A stretch of DNA of 64,000 nt, taken from NCBI GenBank assembly GCA_965219665.1, contig CBDCOD010000019.1, positions 1 to 64,000 of the forward strand, given 5' to 3'. This document shows positions 1-8,275 of this stretch, one piece after another. The notes beneath the pieces were generated by a model. That model searched no databases. It was not told the origin of the DNA and worked only from the letters and a program-made list of their open reading frames with translations. The first letter of the stretch is position 1. Every line of letters starts with the position of its first letter. The position numbers and the translations under genes were made by a program. Origin of the DNA: CBDCOD01 sp965219665 (GTDB lineage Bacteria; Pseudomonadota; Gammaproteobacteria; CAKMZV01).

Positions 1-1
1 T

Positions 2-142
2 TTTTCCCAAAACCTCAAGGTGTACGGGCGTAAAAATAACAATTGTATACACTGCTCAGCACCTATTGAAGCCATAATCATAAATCAAAGAAATAGTTTT
101 TATTGCCCTAACTGCCAACCATTTTTTCGTTACGCCTACTAA
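2..142 (+). CDS. mutM: Formamidopyrimidine-DNA glycosylase, C-terminal end (partial)
   Basis: The window opens inside this gene; only the last 46 codons and a TAA stop are present. The visible piece is the C-terminal zinc finger of Fpg/MutM: a VYGR motif, then Cys-X2-Cys, 16 residues, and Cys-X2-Cys followed by Gln-Pro. This is the family pattern that binds DNA opposite the lesion. MutM removes 8-oxoguanine and other oxidised purines in base-excision repair. After the CxxCQP end there are six extra residues (FFRYAY), a slightly longer tail than usual. The catalytic N-terminal proline lies outside the window. The finger spacing makes the identification firm despite the short length. Confidence 0.9.
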   Translation, partial: FSQNLKVYGRKNNNCIHCSAPIEAIIINQRNSFYCPNCQPFFRYAY

Positions 143-289
143 AATATTTTTATTGTTTGTGAATAAGTCTATATTGTTATCTACAATGTTAGTTTGGCAC
201 GTGAGAATGCCTTTATCTTAGTTCAGTGTCTTATATTATCAGGGCTTAAGGGCTATACTTAATCAATTTAAAACTATTTTGAGGTAATC

Positions 290-973
290 ATGAAAAAAAT
301 TATTATTAGCAGCTTTCTTTTCGCTGCTTTCTTCACAGGCGCTGTTCAAGCGGATTTGGCAGTTAAAATAACCCCTTCTCTGGACTCTATAACAGTTAAT
401 CATGACGACGGAAAGAGCGTTAAAAAAGTTCGCATTGTCCGCAATCAGAACCAAAAGAACACAGTGAGTAAGTACTATGCACCTACTTCACGCAAATGCC
501 CTCCCTTTTGTGTGCAACCTTCGAAACCCTTTGCACCACACCAAGTGGATACTATCGGTGAAGTCGAGTTAATTGACTATGTTCAAAACATGCAGAATGA
601 CTCAAGCATCCTACTCATTGATTCACGTACATCTGACTGGATTGTGACGAAAAGCGGTACTATTCCTGGTGCGATAAACCTACCATGGACTGCATTGAAC
701 TCTGCCAAAGGAGCCTCACCAGAAGGAATTATGCGGATTCTGGAGGAAGAGTTTAATGTGCAAGTCAATGAAGATGGACCTTGGAATTTTTCCAACGCTA
801 AAACTTTGGTACTCTTTTGCAATGGCATGTGGTGTGGCCAATCTCCAACCAATATTAAAGCTCTGTTGAGTATGGGGTACCCTGCTGCTAAAATCAAGTG
901 GTATCGTGGTGGCATGCAGAACTGGGAAGCTTTGGGCTTTTCAACAGTTAAATCAGCGCGTATCGTACGCTAA
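290..973 (+). CDS. Secreted rhodanese-domain sulfurtransferase-like protein
   Basis: A 227-residue protein with a Sec signal peptide (KK, hydrophobic stretch, cleavage near AVQA/D at about residue 21) and a single rhodanese fold from about residue 90. The candidate active-site cysteine is Cys177 in the loop CNGMWCGQS, an extended loop with a second cysteine. A separate CPPFC pair (Cys70, Cys74) precedes the domain. The protein should act in the periplasm on persulfide or other sulfur cargo; the true substrate is unknown. The ATG has a GAGG ribosome site 6 bases upstream. It is transcribed alone and is followed by a hairpin at 1003-1032. Family assignment is firm, role is inference. Confidence 0.8.
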   Translation: MKKIIISSFLFAAFFTGAVQADLAVKITPSLDSITVNHDDGKSVKKVRIVRNQNQKNTVSKYYAPTSRKCPPFCVQPSKPFAPHQVDTIGEVELIDYVQNMQNDSSILLIDSRTSDWIVTKSGTIPGAINLPWTALNSAKGASPEGIMRILEEEFNVQVNEDGPWNFSNAKTLVLFCNGMWCGQSPTNIKALLSMGYPAAKIKWYRGGMQNWEALGFSTVKSARIVR

Positions 974-1002
974 GTTACTTGGCTACATACGTCATTTAAA
1001 TC

Positions 1003-1032
1003 AGGATCCTTGTCAAGGTTGGCAAGGATCTT
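1003..1032 (+). terminator. Hairpin after the secreted rhodanese gene
   Basis: Arms at 1003-1012 and 1023-1032 pair over 10 bp (one G-T pair) around a 10-base loop. The hairpin lies 30 bases after the rhodanese stop and 44 bases before the next start. The T tract after it is weak, so termination is probable rather than certain. Confidence 0.5.
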
Positions 1033-1075
1033 CTTGTGCGTATTAATATGTGCTCACAACAATATTTAAGCTATT

Positions 1076-1297
1076 ATGAAATATACACTCAAATTTCTAC
1101 TCCTAATACCTTTGCTTACCATACTTAGTCTACCTTCTGTGGCAGAAGAAGACTTAACACCTGAAGAGCGCAAAGAAAAATTAGAAGTTTGTTATTCAGT
1201 TTGTGGTGAAGATTCTATTTGTATTGGTAATTGCCAACAAGCTTACGGCAGTAGCAATGAAAGCGAGGCGGCAGCCGGTGATGAAGAGTGTGATTGA
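1076..1297 (+). CDS. Small secreted twin-CX3C protein, unknown function
   Basis: A 73-residue protein that I do not recognise. It has a clear signal peptide (hydrophobic residues 4-22, cleavage near SVA/EE) and leaves a mature acidic peptide of about 50 residues. The mature part carries Cys-X3-Cys, five residues, Cys-X3-Cys, then a lone Cys two residues from the end. Twin CX3C motifs form disulfide-stapled helical hairpins in other small proteins, so a periplasmic disulfide-bonded hairpin is likely. The start ATG at 1076 follows AT-rich sequence with no strong ribosome site. It follows the rhodanese gene, which may or may not be meaningful. Confidence 0.6.
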   Translation: MKYTLKFLLLIPLLTILSLPSVAEEDLTPEERKEKLEVCYSVCGEDSICIGNCQQAYGSSNESEAAAGDEECD

Positions 1298-1446
1298 TTT
1301 TTAACCAGCCTTTTAGCCCATGCTTCTTAATCTGAAGAGTCCATGCATTTTTTATTGTTTCTGAATATAGCAAACAGTACGTTAACGCATGCTCTATAAT
1401 CTCAGTATTTTCAGATACCGATACACATTTAACTGCTAATTAATTG

Positions 1447-2196
1447 ATGGCACACACACTTTATAAAACCACTTTTCAGGCGTGGAAAGTAACTGGTAGC
1501 GATGCTATACAATTTTTACAGGGACAATTAAGCAACGATGTTAATCGTAATGGGATTAATGCTTATAACACACCTAAAGGTGAAGTCTTAAGTATATTCG
1601 CACTGTTCCACTATCAAAATACAATCGTTCTGTTTAGCCAAGATGAAAAGGCTGCAGATGCGATTGCACGTCTAAAATTATTTGTTCTGCGCTCTGATGT
1701 CTCTATCCAGCCTGTAGACTATCACTTAATGCTATCATCTACTGAACAGGCAAATGCAATACCCTTACACCCCTATTTTCTTACCCTCAGCACTGAAAAA
1801 ACAGAAGCACTTGAGGACGGAACCCAAATGCTAATGGAGGCAGGGCTGGTCAAAATCAATGCTGAAAATACAGGAAAATACCCACCCCAATTCCTTAATT
1901 TAGATTATTTTCAAGCCTTAGACTGGAAAAAGGGCTGCTATGTTGGGCAAGAACTTATTGCCCGCCTCTACTATAGAGGCAGAGTAAGTAAGCGCTGCTT
2001 TGCTCTCATTGGTGATTTCTCTTATGAGTTAGAGTCAAACATAATTCTTAAAAATGCTAAAGATAAACCTATCAGATCAACTGTACTGCAGCAAGGTAAA
2101 AAAATCACCTTACTACTAGCTCAGGCACAACTACATACACAAGAAATAACGCTATCAAATCAGCACTATTTACTAAAAAAAATTACTACAGAATAA
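1447..2196 (+). CDS. ygfZ: YgfZ/GcvT-domain folate-binding protein
   Basis: Folate-binding protein of the GcvT fold that supports assembly or repair of certain Fe-S enzymes such as MiaB. The family signature K-G-C-Y-x-G-Q-E is present at about residues 162-169, including the conserved cysteine. The product is 249 residues, shorter than E. coli YgfZ (about 326), mainly because the C-terminal barrel region is short. The frame is open from a TTG at 1444, but the adjacent ATG at 1447 gives the normal N terminus. It stands alone between two small secreted-protein genes. Identification is firm from the signature. Confidence 0.87.
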   Translation: MAHTLYKTTFQAWKVTGSDAIQFLQGQLSNDVNRNGINAYNTPKGEVLSIFALFHYQNTIVLFSQDEKAADAIARLKLFVLRSDVSIQPVDYHLMLSSTEQANAIPLHPYFLTLSTEKTEALEDGTQMLMEAGLVKINAENTGKYPPQFLNLDYFQALDWKKGCYVGQELIARLYYRGRVSKRCFALIGDFSYELESNIILKNAKDKPIRSTVLQQGKKITLLLAQAQLHTQEITLSNQHYLLKKITTE

Positions 2197-2311
2197 TACT
2201 ACCAACCCATATAGATACGGGCTGCATAAAGACGTAGATTTATACGTAATAGGCAACATATTAGCATAAATTCAAAAGAAAAATAACCAGCAGAATGCTA
2301 AAATAGTGGTT

Positions 2312-2863
2312 ATGAGATTACCATTTAACCTAAAATATATTGCTCTAGTAGTTTGCACAGTTTTTCCAGGCATAGGTTTTTCTGATGACAAATTTTTATA
2401 TTACTATGATGGTAACCAAAAGCATCCTATTTATCAAAAAACAAACCAATTTCTTACCTTCAGTGGTGATACCAGGCATATAGATGGAGCAATTTTTAAC
2501 AAAAAAATGGGAAATGCTACACTATGGATTATGCATAGTAAGGATGCTATGGATAAAGTAAAATCTACCACAAAACAAATCGGAGTAACTGGATCTGAGG
2601 TGTTTTCTGATACGCTTAATGGCAGACCGCGCGCGATACAACAAGGCGTTATTATCCGTTTCCCGATACAAATGAACCTTTCCGAGCAACAAAATTGGCT
2701 CCTCAACCAAGGGCTTAATGCAGAGCCGCTGGTTGCGCGTAAAAACATCTGGATGGTTTCTTCTCCCCCCGGTATAGAAGGCCTAATGCTCGCCAACAAA
2801 TTACATGAAACAGGCACAGTGGAAGCCACGCCAAACTGGTGGCAACACAGCGTAGCCAAATAA
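2312..2863 (+). CDS. Secreted protein resembling a stand-alone subtilase (S8) prodomain
   Basis: A 183-residue protein with a signal peptide (residues 1-25, cleavage near GFS/DD). I chose ATG 2312 over the upstream GTG 2306 because it gives a standard signal sequence. The mature part begins with a YYYDGNQKHPIY block and ends with a VEATPNWW motif. Both resemble the start and the VxxAxPN end of prodomains of secreted S8 proteases, but there is no catalytic Asp-His-Ser domain after it. It could be an intramolecular-chaperone-like domain, a protease inhibitor, or the relic of a larger protease. Function is therefore inference. Confidence 0.6.
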   Translation: MRLPFNLKYIALVVCTVFPGIGFSDDKFLYYYDGNQKHPIYQKTNQFLTFSGDTRHIDGAIFNKKMGNATLWIMHSKDAMDKVKSTTKQIGVTGSEVFSDTLNGRPRAIQQGVIIRFPIQMNLSEQQNWLLNQGLNAEPLVARKNIWMVSSPPGIEGLMLANKLHETGTVEATPNWWQHSVAK

Positions 2864-2876
2864 AATTTTTTCGCAC

Positions 2877-2919
2877 GTGGTAAGGTTTTATTTAATAAAG
2901 AAAACTTTTTGTTTACCAC
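2877..2919 (+). promoter_or_regulatory. Long imperfect inverted repeat upstream of nhaD
   Basis: A 7-bp outer arm (2877-2883 with 2913-2919) encloses a second short pairing (GTTTT with AAAAC) in the 87-base gap between the S8-prodomain-like gene and nhaD. It could be a terminator for the upstream gene or a leader structure of nhaD. The inner pairing is AT-rich and weak. Confidence 0.3.
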
Positions 2920-2950
2920 ATTTGTTATTCGCCTCTAATATATAAAAATC

Positions 2951-4372
2951 ATGAATATATCTGCCCACTTCTTAACCTTTCTCTTTGCTTTATTTGCCTG
3001 TACTACAGCCTTTGCCGCAGGGGGAGCAGCACATGAAAATTTGGATCTGACAACCAGTTGGGTCGGATATACGGCATTAGTTATTTTTGTTGTTGCCTAT
3101 ACATCGGTTATGCTGGAAGAAGTGATTCATCTACGCAAATCCAAACCTGTCATCGTATCTGCCACTGTTATTTGGATGCTAGTCGCTTGGGTATATCAAC
3201 AGCATGGAATAACCCACGCAGCAGAAGCGGCTGTTCGACATAACATTTTAGAATTTGCTGAACTCATGCTGTTCCTACTAGTTGCTATGACTTACATCAA
3301 TACCATGATTGAACGGCGTGTATTTGATGCGCTGCGAGCCTGGCTTGTATCTAAAGGCTTTAGCTTTCGACAATTATTTTGGATTACAGGTGTATTAGCA
3401 TTCTTCATTTCTCCCATTGCAGACAATCTAACTACTGCACTGATTATGTGTGCTGTGCTACTATCAGTTGGAGAAGGCAATAGCAAATTTATTGCTGTGG
3501 GGTGTGTCAATATCGTTGTTGCTGCTAATGCAGGTGGGGCTTTTAGCCCGTTTGGGGATATTACCACATTGATGGTTTGGCAGAAAGGCATTGTCCAATT
3601 CCAGGAATTTTTCGTGCTATTCGTTCCCTCCTTAGTCAACTGGATTGTCCCCGCAGTGATTATGTCATTTGCTATACCTAACAAGCAACCCATGATTAGT
3701 AATGAAAAAGTAGAAATTCTAAATGGTGGGCTCATCACCGTAGGGCTATTTGGACTGACTATATTTACTGCTGTTTCTGCGCATAATATTTTCCATCTGC
3801 CACCTGTAATAGGCATGATGCTGGGTCTTGGCTACTTGAAATTTTATAGTTATTATTTGTTTCGAAAAGCAACACCTGATAACAGCGACTATGGCACCTT
3901 TGACATTGGTGGTGTTATATTCACCAGTAAGCCCCAAACCTTTGATGTGTTCAAAAAAATAGCAGCCGCAGAATGGGATACGCTACTCTTTTTCTTTGGA
4001 ATTATTTTATCCGTTGGTGGGCTGGGCTTTATTGGCTACCTCTCTTTTGTGTCAGAAATCATGTACTTAGATTGGGGACCAACAACTGCCAATATTATGG
4101 TAGGCATACTCTCGGCAATTGTTGATAACATTCCCGTCATGTTTGCTGTTTTAACCATGCAGCCTGATATGTCGCATGAACAATGGCTACTGGTAACCCT
4201 AACAGCTGGCGTTGGGGGATCAATGCTCTCTATTGGGTCTGCGGCTGGTGTCGCATTGATGGGGCAAGCCAAAGGACACTATACTTTTGGTTCACACTTA
4301 CGCTGGACGCCTGTCATAGCACTTGGATACGCAAGTAGCATAATAGCTCATATTTACATTATTGGTTTATAG
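2951..4372 (+). CDS. nhaD: Na+/H+ antiporter, NhaD type
   Basis: A 473-residue polytopic inner-membrane protein of the ion-transporter superfamily that exports Na+ (and Li+) in exchange for protons. The first 22 residues look like a cleavable signal sequence, usual for NhaD. About 12 further hydrophobic segments follow. Family landmarks visible are an SPIADNLTTAL block around residue 155, an NAGGAFSPFGDITT block around residue 193, and an IVDNIPVMFA block around residue 392; their polar residues (Asp, Asn, Thr) form the ion path. NhaD is common in marine and alkali-tolerant bacteria. It is preceded by a possible leader structure and followed 35 bases later by recF. Confidence 0.92.
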   Translation: MNISAHFLTFLFALFACTTAFAAGGAAHENLDLTTSWVGYTALVIFVVAYTSVMLEEVIHLRKSKPVIVSATVIWMLVAWVYQQHGITHAAEAAVRHNILEFAELMLFLLVAMTYINTMIERRVFDALRAWLVSKGFSFRQLFWITGVLAFFISPIADNLTTALIMCAVLLSVGEGNSKFIAVGCVNIVVAANAGGAFSPFGDITTLMVWQKGIVQFQEFFVLFVPSLVNWIVPAVIMSFAIPNKQPMISNEKVEILNGGLITVGLFGLTIFTAVSAHNIFHLPPVIGMMLGLGYLKFYSYYLFRKATPDNSDYGTFDIGGVIFTSKPQTFDVFKKIAAAEWDTLLFFFGIILSVGGLGFIGYLSFVSEIMYLDWGPTTANIMVGILSAIVDNIPVMFAVLTMQPDMSHEQWLLVTLTAGVGGSMLSIGSAAGVALMGQAKGHYTFGSHLRWTPVIALGYASSIIAHIYIIGL

Positions 4373-4407
4373 CACACACCTCACCTCCTGTTGAGTGCCG
4401 CAGTATA

Positions 4408-5460
4408 GTGTATTTGTCATCAATACACCTCAGGCAATTCAGGATTTTTTCTGAGCAAAAAATACTGTTACAACCAGGTATTAATGTCCTACATGGCAAT
4501 AATGCTTGTGGCAAAACTTCCATCCTAGAAGCCATTTGGTGTACAGTCAATGCGACTTCTTTTCGGAAAGGGAAAAAATCACACTGGATTCAGTACGGAC
4601 AAGAAGAGGCAAGTGTCTACTTAGAATTTGCACAACCAACATATAGTGCCGGGCAGCACATTAGGAGCGAATCACAGCAATTTTCCTGGAATAAGACAAC
4701 AGTTCCCTCATCGCGCACTATTGCTGAACATGTTCGCTTACTTTTTCTTGGTCCAGACAGCACACGGCTATTAACCGATGCGCCACAACTACGTCGTCAA
4801 TTTATTGATCGTGCACTTTTTTTAATCAACCCCTCTTATTTAGACGCTTGGCGCAACTATCATAGAACTTTGAGCCAGCGGAATCACTGCTTACGAGCAG
4901 GCAAGCATCCGGAATTAGATACATGGGACAACATATTGGTAAACTATGAAGAAAGTATAACCAGTAGCCGCCAAAAGTGGATCAAACAACTTGAGCCTAT
5001 TCTGCAAGAAACACTTGATGCCTTAATACCCAAAAGCAAAAGCAGCCTAATCTATCAGGTAGGTTATAACAAAAATACAGATTTTCACCAAATATTAGCA
5101 CAGCAACGTGAATTAGATATTCGGCAGCAATTTACGTTCAGCGGACCACAGCGCGGCGATATACAGTGGCTTATTAATAACGATCCTGTAAATTTATCTC
5201 TATCTCGTGGACAGTTAAAAATTGTAACAACTGCTCTACACTTGGCACAGTTACAGGTAATGGCGAAGCAGCACAAAGAAGCCATCTTGCTACTGGATGA
5301 TTTCTCTTCTGAATTAGATGAACACCATCGCACTTTAACCCTAAAGATACTTCAAGCACTACCCTACCAGACAGTAATCACTACTGTAGATCCATCTTTA
5401 GTGCCCTCTTCTACTGTACACCTCATTCCTATTCGCAAGGATATCTCACCACCGCTTTAA
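4408..5460 (+). CDS. recF: DNA replication and repair protein RecF
   Basis: ABC-type SMC-like ATPase that helps RecO and RecR load RecA at single-strand gaps. The 350-residue product has Walker A GNNACGKTS at about residues 30-38, the signature SRGQLK, and Walker B LLLDDFSSELD at about residues 294-304, so all ATPase motifs are present. The start is a GTG at 4408, set by the family N terminus (YLSSIHLRQFR). RecF normally sits in the dnaA-dnaN-recF-gyrB cluster; here it lies alone after nhaD and tail-to-tail with rsmI (10-base gap). The Walker A variant NNACGKT instead of NGQGKT is slightly unusual. Confidence 0.93.
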   Translation: MYLSSIHLRQFRIFSEQKILLQPGINVLHGNNACGKTSILEAIWCTVNATSFRKGKKSHWIQYGQEEASVYLEFAQPTYSAGQHIRSESQQFSWNKTTVPSSRTIAEHVRLLFLGPDSTRLLTDAPQLRRQFIDRALFLINPSYLDAWRNYHRTLSQRNHCLRAGKHPELDTWDNILVNYEESITSSRQKWIKQLEPILQETLDALIPKSKSSLIYQVGYNKNTDFHQILAQQRELDIRQQFTFSGPQRGDIQWLINNDPVNLSLSRGQLKIVTTALHLAQLQVMAKQHKEAILLLDDFSSELDEHHRTLTLKILQALPYQTVITTVDPSLVPSSTVHLIPIRKDISPPL

Positions 5461-5470
5461 CCAATGTTTA

Positions 5471-6319
5471 TTAAACTTTCCTAATGTGATGGGACTCCAG
5501 TTTATATAAATCATTACGCGAATCACCGCTAATACGCGCCGCTATCTTTGCTGCTTTAGAGCACCCCAACTCTGATGACAACTCATGCATTATTTTCTTT
5601 CCCAACTCGCTTACACCTGAATCTGGTGAGGCTGGTAGCGCAGGAATAACCAACACAAATTCACCCTGGCACCACTCAGGGTGATGCTCAAAGGCACCAA
5701 TAACTTCTGAAATAGTACCACTGATAACACGTTCATGTAATTTAGTAAGCTCTTTGGCTATGATAATGGCTCTTTGCGCTGACCAAACATGTTGCATATC
5801 GTTCAAAGTACCCAATAAGCGATGCACTGACTCATACAATACAACCGTACAAGAGATATCCCCGATCCGTTGCAGTGCTTTTTTTCTGGCAACTGTTTTA
5901 TGAGGCAAAAAACCTTCAAAATAGAAGGAATCTGTTGCAGCACCAGATACACTCAGTGCAGCAATAGCCGCACAAGCTCCCGGAACAACCTGTATATGAA
6001 CACCTGCCTGCCGTGCTAATCGCACTAATAAAAAACCAGGATCACTCAATAAGGGAGTACCCGCATCACTTACTAATGCTATTTTCTCCCCATTGAGCAT
6101 AGCCTGAATGTATCCAGGGCTCTTTTGTCTTTCATTATGCTCATGTAAAGATTGAAGCCGAGAAGCTCGTATCCCTAATTGATTGAGTAGTTTTTGAGTA
6201 TGGCGGGTATCTTCACAGAGCACAAGATTAACCTGCTGTAAAACTTCTTGCGCACGCACTGTTATATCGCCTATGTTGCCGATAGGGGTTGAAACAATAT
6301 AAAGCGTACCTATACACAT
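5471..6319 (-). CDS. rsmI: 16S rRNA (cytidine(1402)-2'-O)-methyltransferase
   Basis: S-adenosylmethionine-dependent tetrapyrrole-methylase-fold enzyme that 2'-O-methylates C1402 in the 16S rRNA decoding centre. The N-terminal motif GTLYIVSTPIGNIGDIT, the CEDTRHT block and the ALVSDAGTPLLSDPG loop are diagnostic. A short helical C-terminal domain ends the protein at a near-standard 282 residues. I chose ATG 6319 rather than the in-frame TTG at 6328 because it gives the family N terminus. The gene is divergent from lpoA, the conserved gammaproteobacterial arrangement, and shares a 113-base promoter gap with it. Confidence 0.94.
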   Translation of the reverse strand: MCIGTLYIVSTPIGNIGDITVRAQEVLQQVNLVLCEDTRHTQKLLNQLGIRASRLQSLHEHNERQKSPGYIQAMLNGEKIALVSDAGTPLLSDPGFLLVRLARQAGVHIQVVPGACAAIAALSVSGAATDSFYFEGFLPHKTVARKKALQRIGDISCTVVLYESVHRLLGTLNDMQHVWSAQRAIIIAKELTKLHERVISGTISEVIGAFEHHPEWCQGEFVLVIPALPASPDSGVSELGKKIMHELSSELGCSKAAKIAARISGDSRNDLYKLESHHIRKV

Positions 6320-6432
6320 ATAATTCAATGCTATAAAATCATATACAGCTCACTGTATAATTGGATGTACTTTAATAGTTGAAGCATTCCCTATTACCAA
6401 TAAACAATTCACATAGTCAATTATCCCAGTAA

Positions 6433-7803
6433 ATGTCTTTTCAATCTAACAGAATAGTCGCATTAGTAAGCACAGGTCTTTTACTATCTACTCTTATTGG
6501 TTGTAGTAGCGGGCCCATGAAATTAAGAACAGTCAAAGCCCCACCTACTACACCAAAGCAGCAAGTTCCCGAAGTATTAAAGCCGAAAACAGAGCAGGCA
6601 CCTCTACCTGAAGCATTACCATCTATTGCCACCCCAGGAGCAAAAGCCCTCAACAAACAAAGAAAAAAGACAAATCTTAGTCAACTCTCTAACCAAAAAG
6701 TAGCTGTCCTACTCCCCTTAAGCGGAACTTTCGAAGAGGCAGGCCTTTCCGTACAAAAAGGACTTCTGAAAACATACTATGATAGCAATCTTACCATACC
6801 TATGCTATTTTTTGATACAAACAGCGATACAACCCCTGCCATTTATGAATATGTGCAAGAGCATTTTAATGTGGTTATCGGGCCCATGCTACGCAAAAAT
6901 ATTGCTAAAGTCACATTCAATCAGGACATTCTCAATATTCCGATTAACCAAACTGATATACGCTATAACATCTTCCCCATAGATGCCAGCATCAACGCAG
7001 AAGCAGTCCAGCTAACAAATGAGGCCTTTTTTCAAGGGCATTGTCGAGCGATTATCATAGGTATGAACACAGAACGTGGGCAACAAGTCACGCAAGCGAT
7101 TAATGCTAACTGGACACGCCTTGGTGGTAAAACAGTGGACATTGTCTATCTCCCTAGTGGACGCATTATTGAAGCAACACAAATGCTCAAAAACGTCTTT
7201 TCTGAGCCCCTAAATACGGTGGACTCTAAAAATGATGATTTCCCCTTCGCGCGCCATGATATAGATGTAATCTTAATGAGTTTGCCCACGCAAGAAGCTC
7301 GTTTAGTCGTCCCTGTCACGCGTTTGTTAGGCAGTAATGCGCCTATTCTCTCAACCTCTGAGCTTACAGACTCCACACAATTTAACAAAAGCAGTGAACC
7401 GGATTTAATTGGCATCCAATTCTTAGACATGCCTTTTCGCTATGATGTTGCCGATCAAGCAAACCTCCTATTTAACTTAGGTGTAGACGCCTTATCTATT
7501 GCTGATGCTCTAAGCATCTCCAGTGATTTTACTTACCAAGGACAAACAGGGCGATATACCTTCCAAAGTATAGAGGAACCACTTATGGTGCGCAAATTGA
7601 ACTGGTACCGCTTCTCTTCAGACTCTGTGAAACAAGTCATACCTCTCCCTGTTCTGCCTCTTAATGTACGCACAGCAAATGCACGTGAAGCAGATTGGCA
7701 TCTATTACATAGTTACCATACAAACTGGACTGACGGCATCACACCTGATAGTGCCCCTCCGCCACCAACCAACGCCATCCCCAATCAGCCATTCCTACAG
7801 TGA
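6433..7803 (+). CDS. lpoA: Penicillin-binding protein activator LpoA, short form
   Basis: Outer-membrane lipoprotein of the YraM/LppC family that activates the bifunctional peptidoglycan synthase PBP1A. A lipoprotein signal ends in the lipobox LIGC (Cys24). A Pro/Lys-rich linker runs to about residue 85, then a periplasmic-binding-protein-like domain begins (VAVLLPLSGTFEEAGLSVQ) and continues to about residue 435. E. coli LpoA is about 678 residues with an extra N-terminal TPR-like domain. That domain is missing here, so the 456-residue product is essentially lipid anchor, linker and C-terminal domain. The PBP1A partner (mrcA) is also in this window. Its stop overlaps yraN by 4 bases. Confidence 0.88.
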   Translation: MSFQSNRIVALVSTGLLLSTLIGCSSGPMKLRTVKAPPTTPKQQVPEVLKPKTEQAPLPEALPSIATPGAKALNKQRKKTNLSQLSNQKVAVLLPLSGTFEEAGLSVQKGLLKTYYDSNLTIPMLFFDTNSDTTPAIYEYVQEHFNVVIGPMLRKNIAKVTFNQDILNIPINQTDIRYNIFPIDASINAEAVQLTNEAFFQGHCRAIIIGMNTERGQQVTQAINANWTRLGGKTVDIVYLPSGRIIEATQMLKNVFSEPLNTVDSKNDDFPFARHDIDVILMSLPTQEARLVVPVTRLLGSNAPILSTSELTDSTQFNKSSEPDLIGIQFLDMPFRYDVADQANLLFNLGVDALSIADALSISSDFTYQGQTGRYTFQSIEEPLMVRKLNWYRFSSDSVKQVIPLPVLPLNVRTANAREADWHLLHSYHTNWTDGITPDSAPPPPTNAIPNQPFLQ

Positions 7804-8144
7804 AACTCCTAGGAAAACACTACGAACAATTGGTCACTGATCACCTTGAAAGTCACCACTACACTATCATAATACGCAACTATCAAGCCCGTGTGGGAGA
7901 GATAGATATTATTGCCCTATCACCTGATAACACCATATGCTTTATTGAAGTGCGCTACCGCTCCAGTGAGCATTTTGGCGGTGCTATAGAGAGCATTACA
8001 CATGTAAAGCAGCAGCGTCTAATCAAGACTGCGCAATATTTTTTAACCGAAAATTCTCAATGGAGAGACTGTGCTACCCGCTTTGATTTTTTTGCTACAA
8101 ATGGCAAAAAATTACTCTGGATTGAACATGCTTTTTACACATAA
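7800..8144 (+). CDS. yraN: YraN family (UPF0102) nuclease-fold protein
   Basis: A 114-residue protein of the UPF0102 family with a restriction-endonuclease-like core: GEIDIIAL followed by FIEVRYR, the D...E-x-R/K arrangement of that fold. The end (RFDFFA, WIEHAF) also matches the family. Its cellular role is not established. The start is GTG at 7800, overlapping the lpoA stop as GTGA, so the two genes are translationally coupled. In E. coli diaA follows yraN; here it does not. Confidence 0.9.
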   Translation: MKLLGKHYEQLVTDHLESHHYTIIIRNYQARVGEIDIIALSPDNTICFIEVRYRSSEHFGGAIESITHVKQQRLIKTAQYFLTENSQWRDCATRFDFFATNGKKLLWIEHAFYT

Positions 8145-8275
8145 TCTTGAACCTGAAAATCAGCAAGACCAACTAACGTGCTCAATCCGCTATCAAAGCA
8201 GATAAATTATAGATTGTGATATGCTGTGAGTACGCTTTGCTTCTGCACTGAAGCGTGAGGCTTTTAAATGGATAG

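Noticed and set aside
583..915. 110-codon reverse frame inside the secreted rhodanese gene
   Set aside because: Shadow of the forward gene, which has a signal peptide and conserved active-site loop.
8239..8254. Small hairpin after yraN
   Set aside because: Five-base-pair stem and a T run that is not adjacent; not convincing as a terminator.
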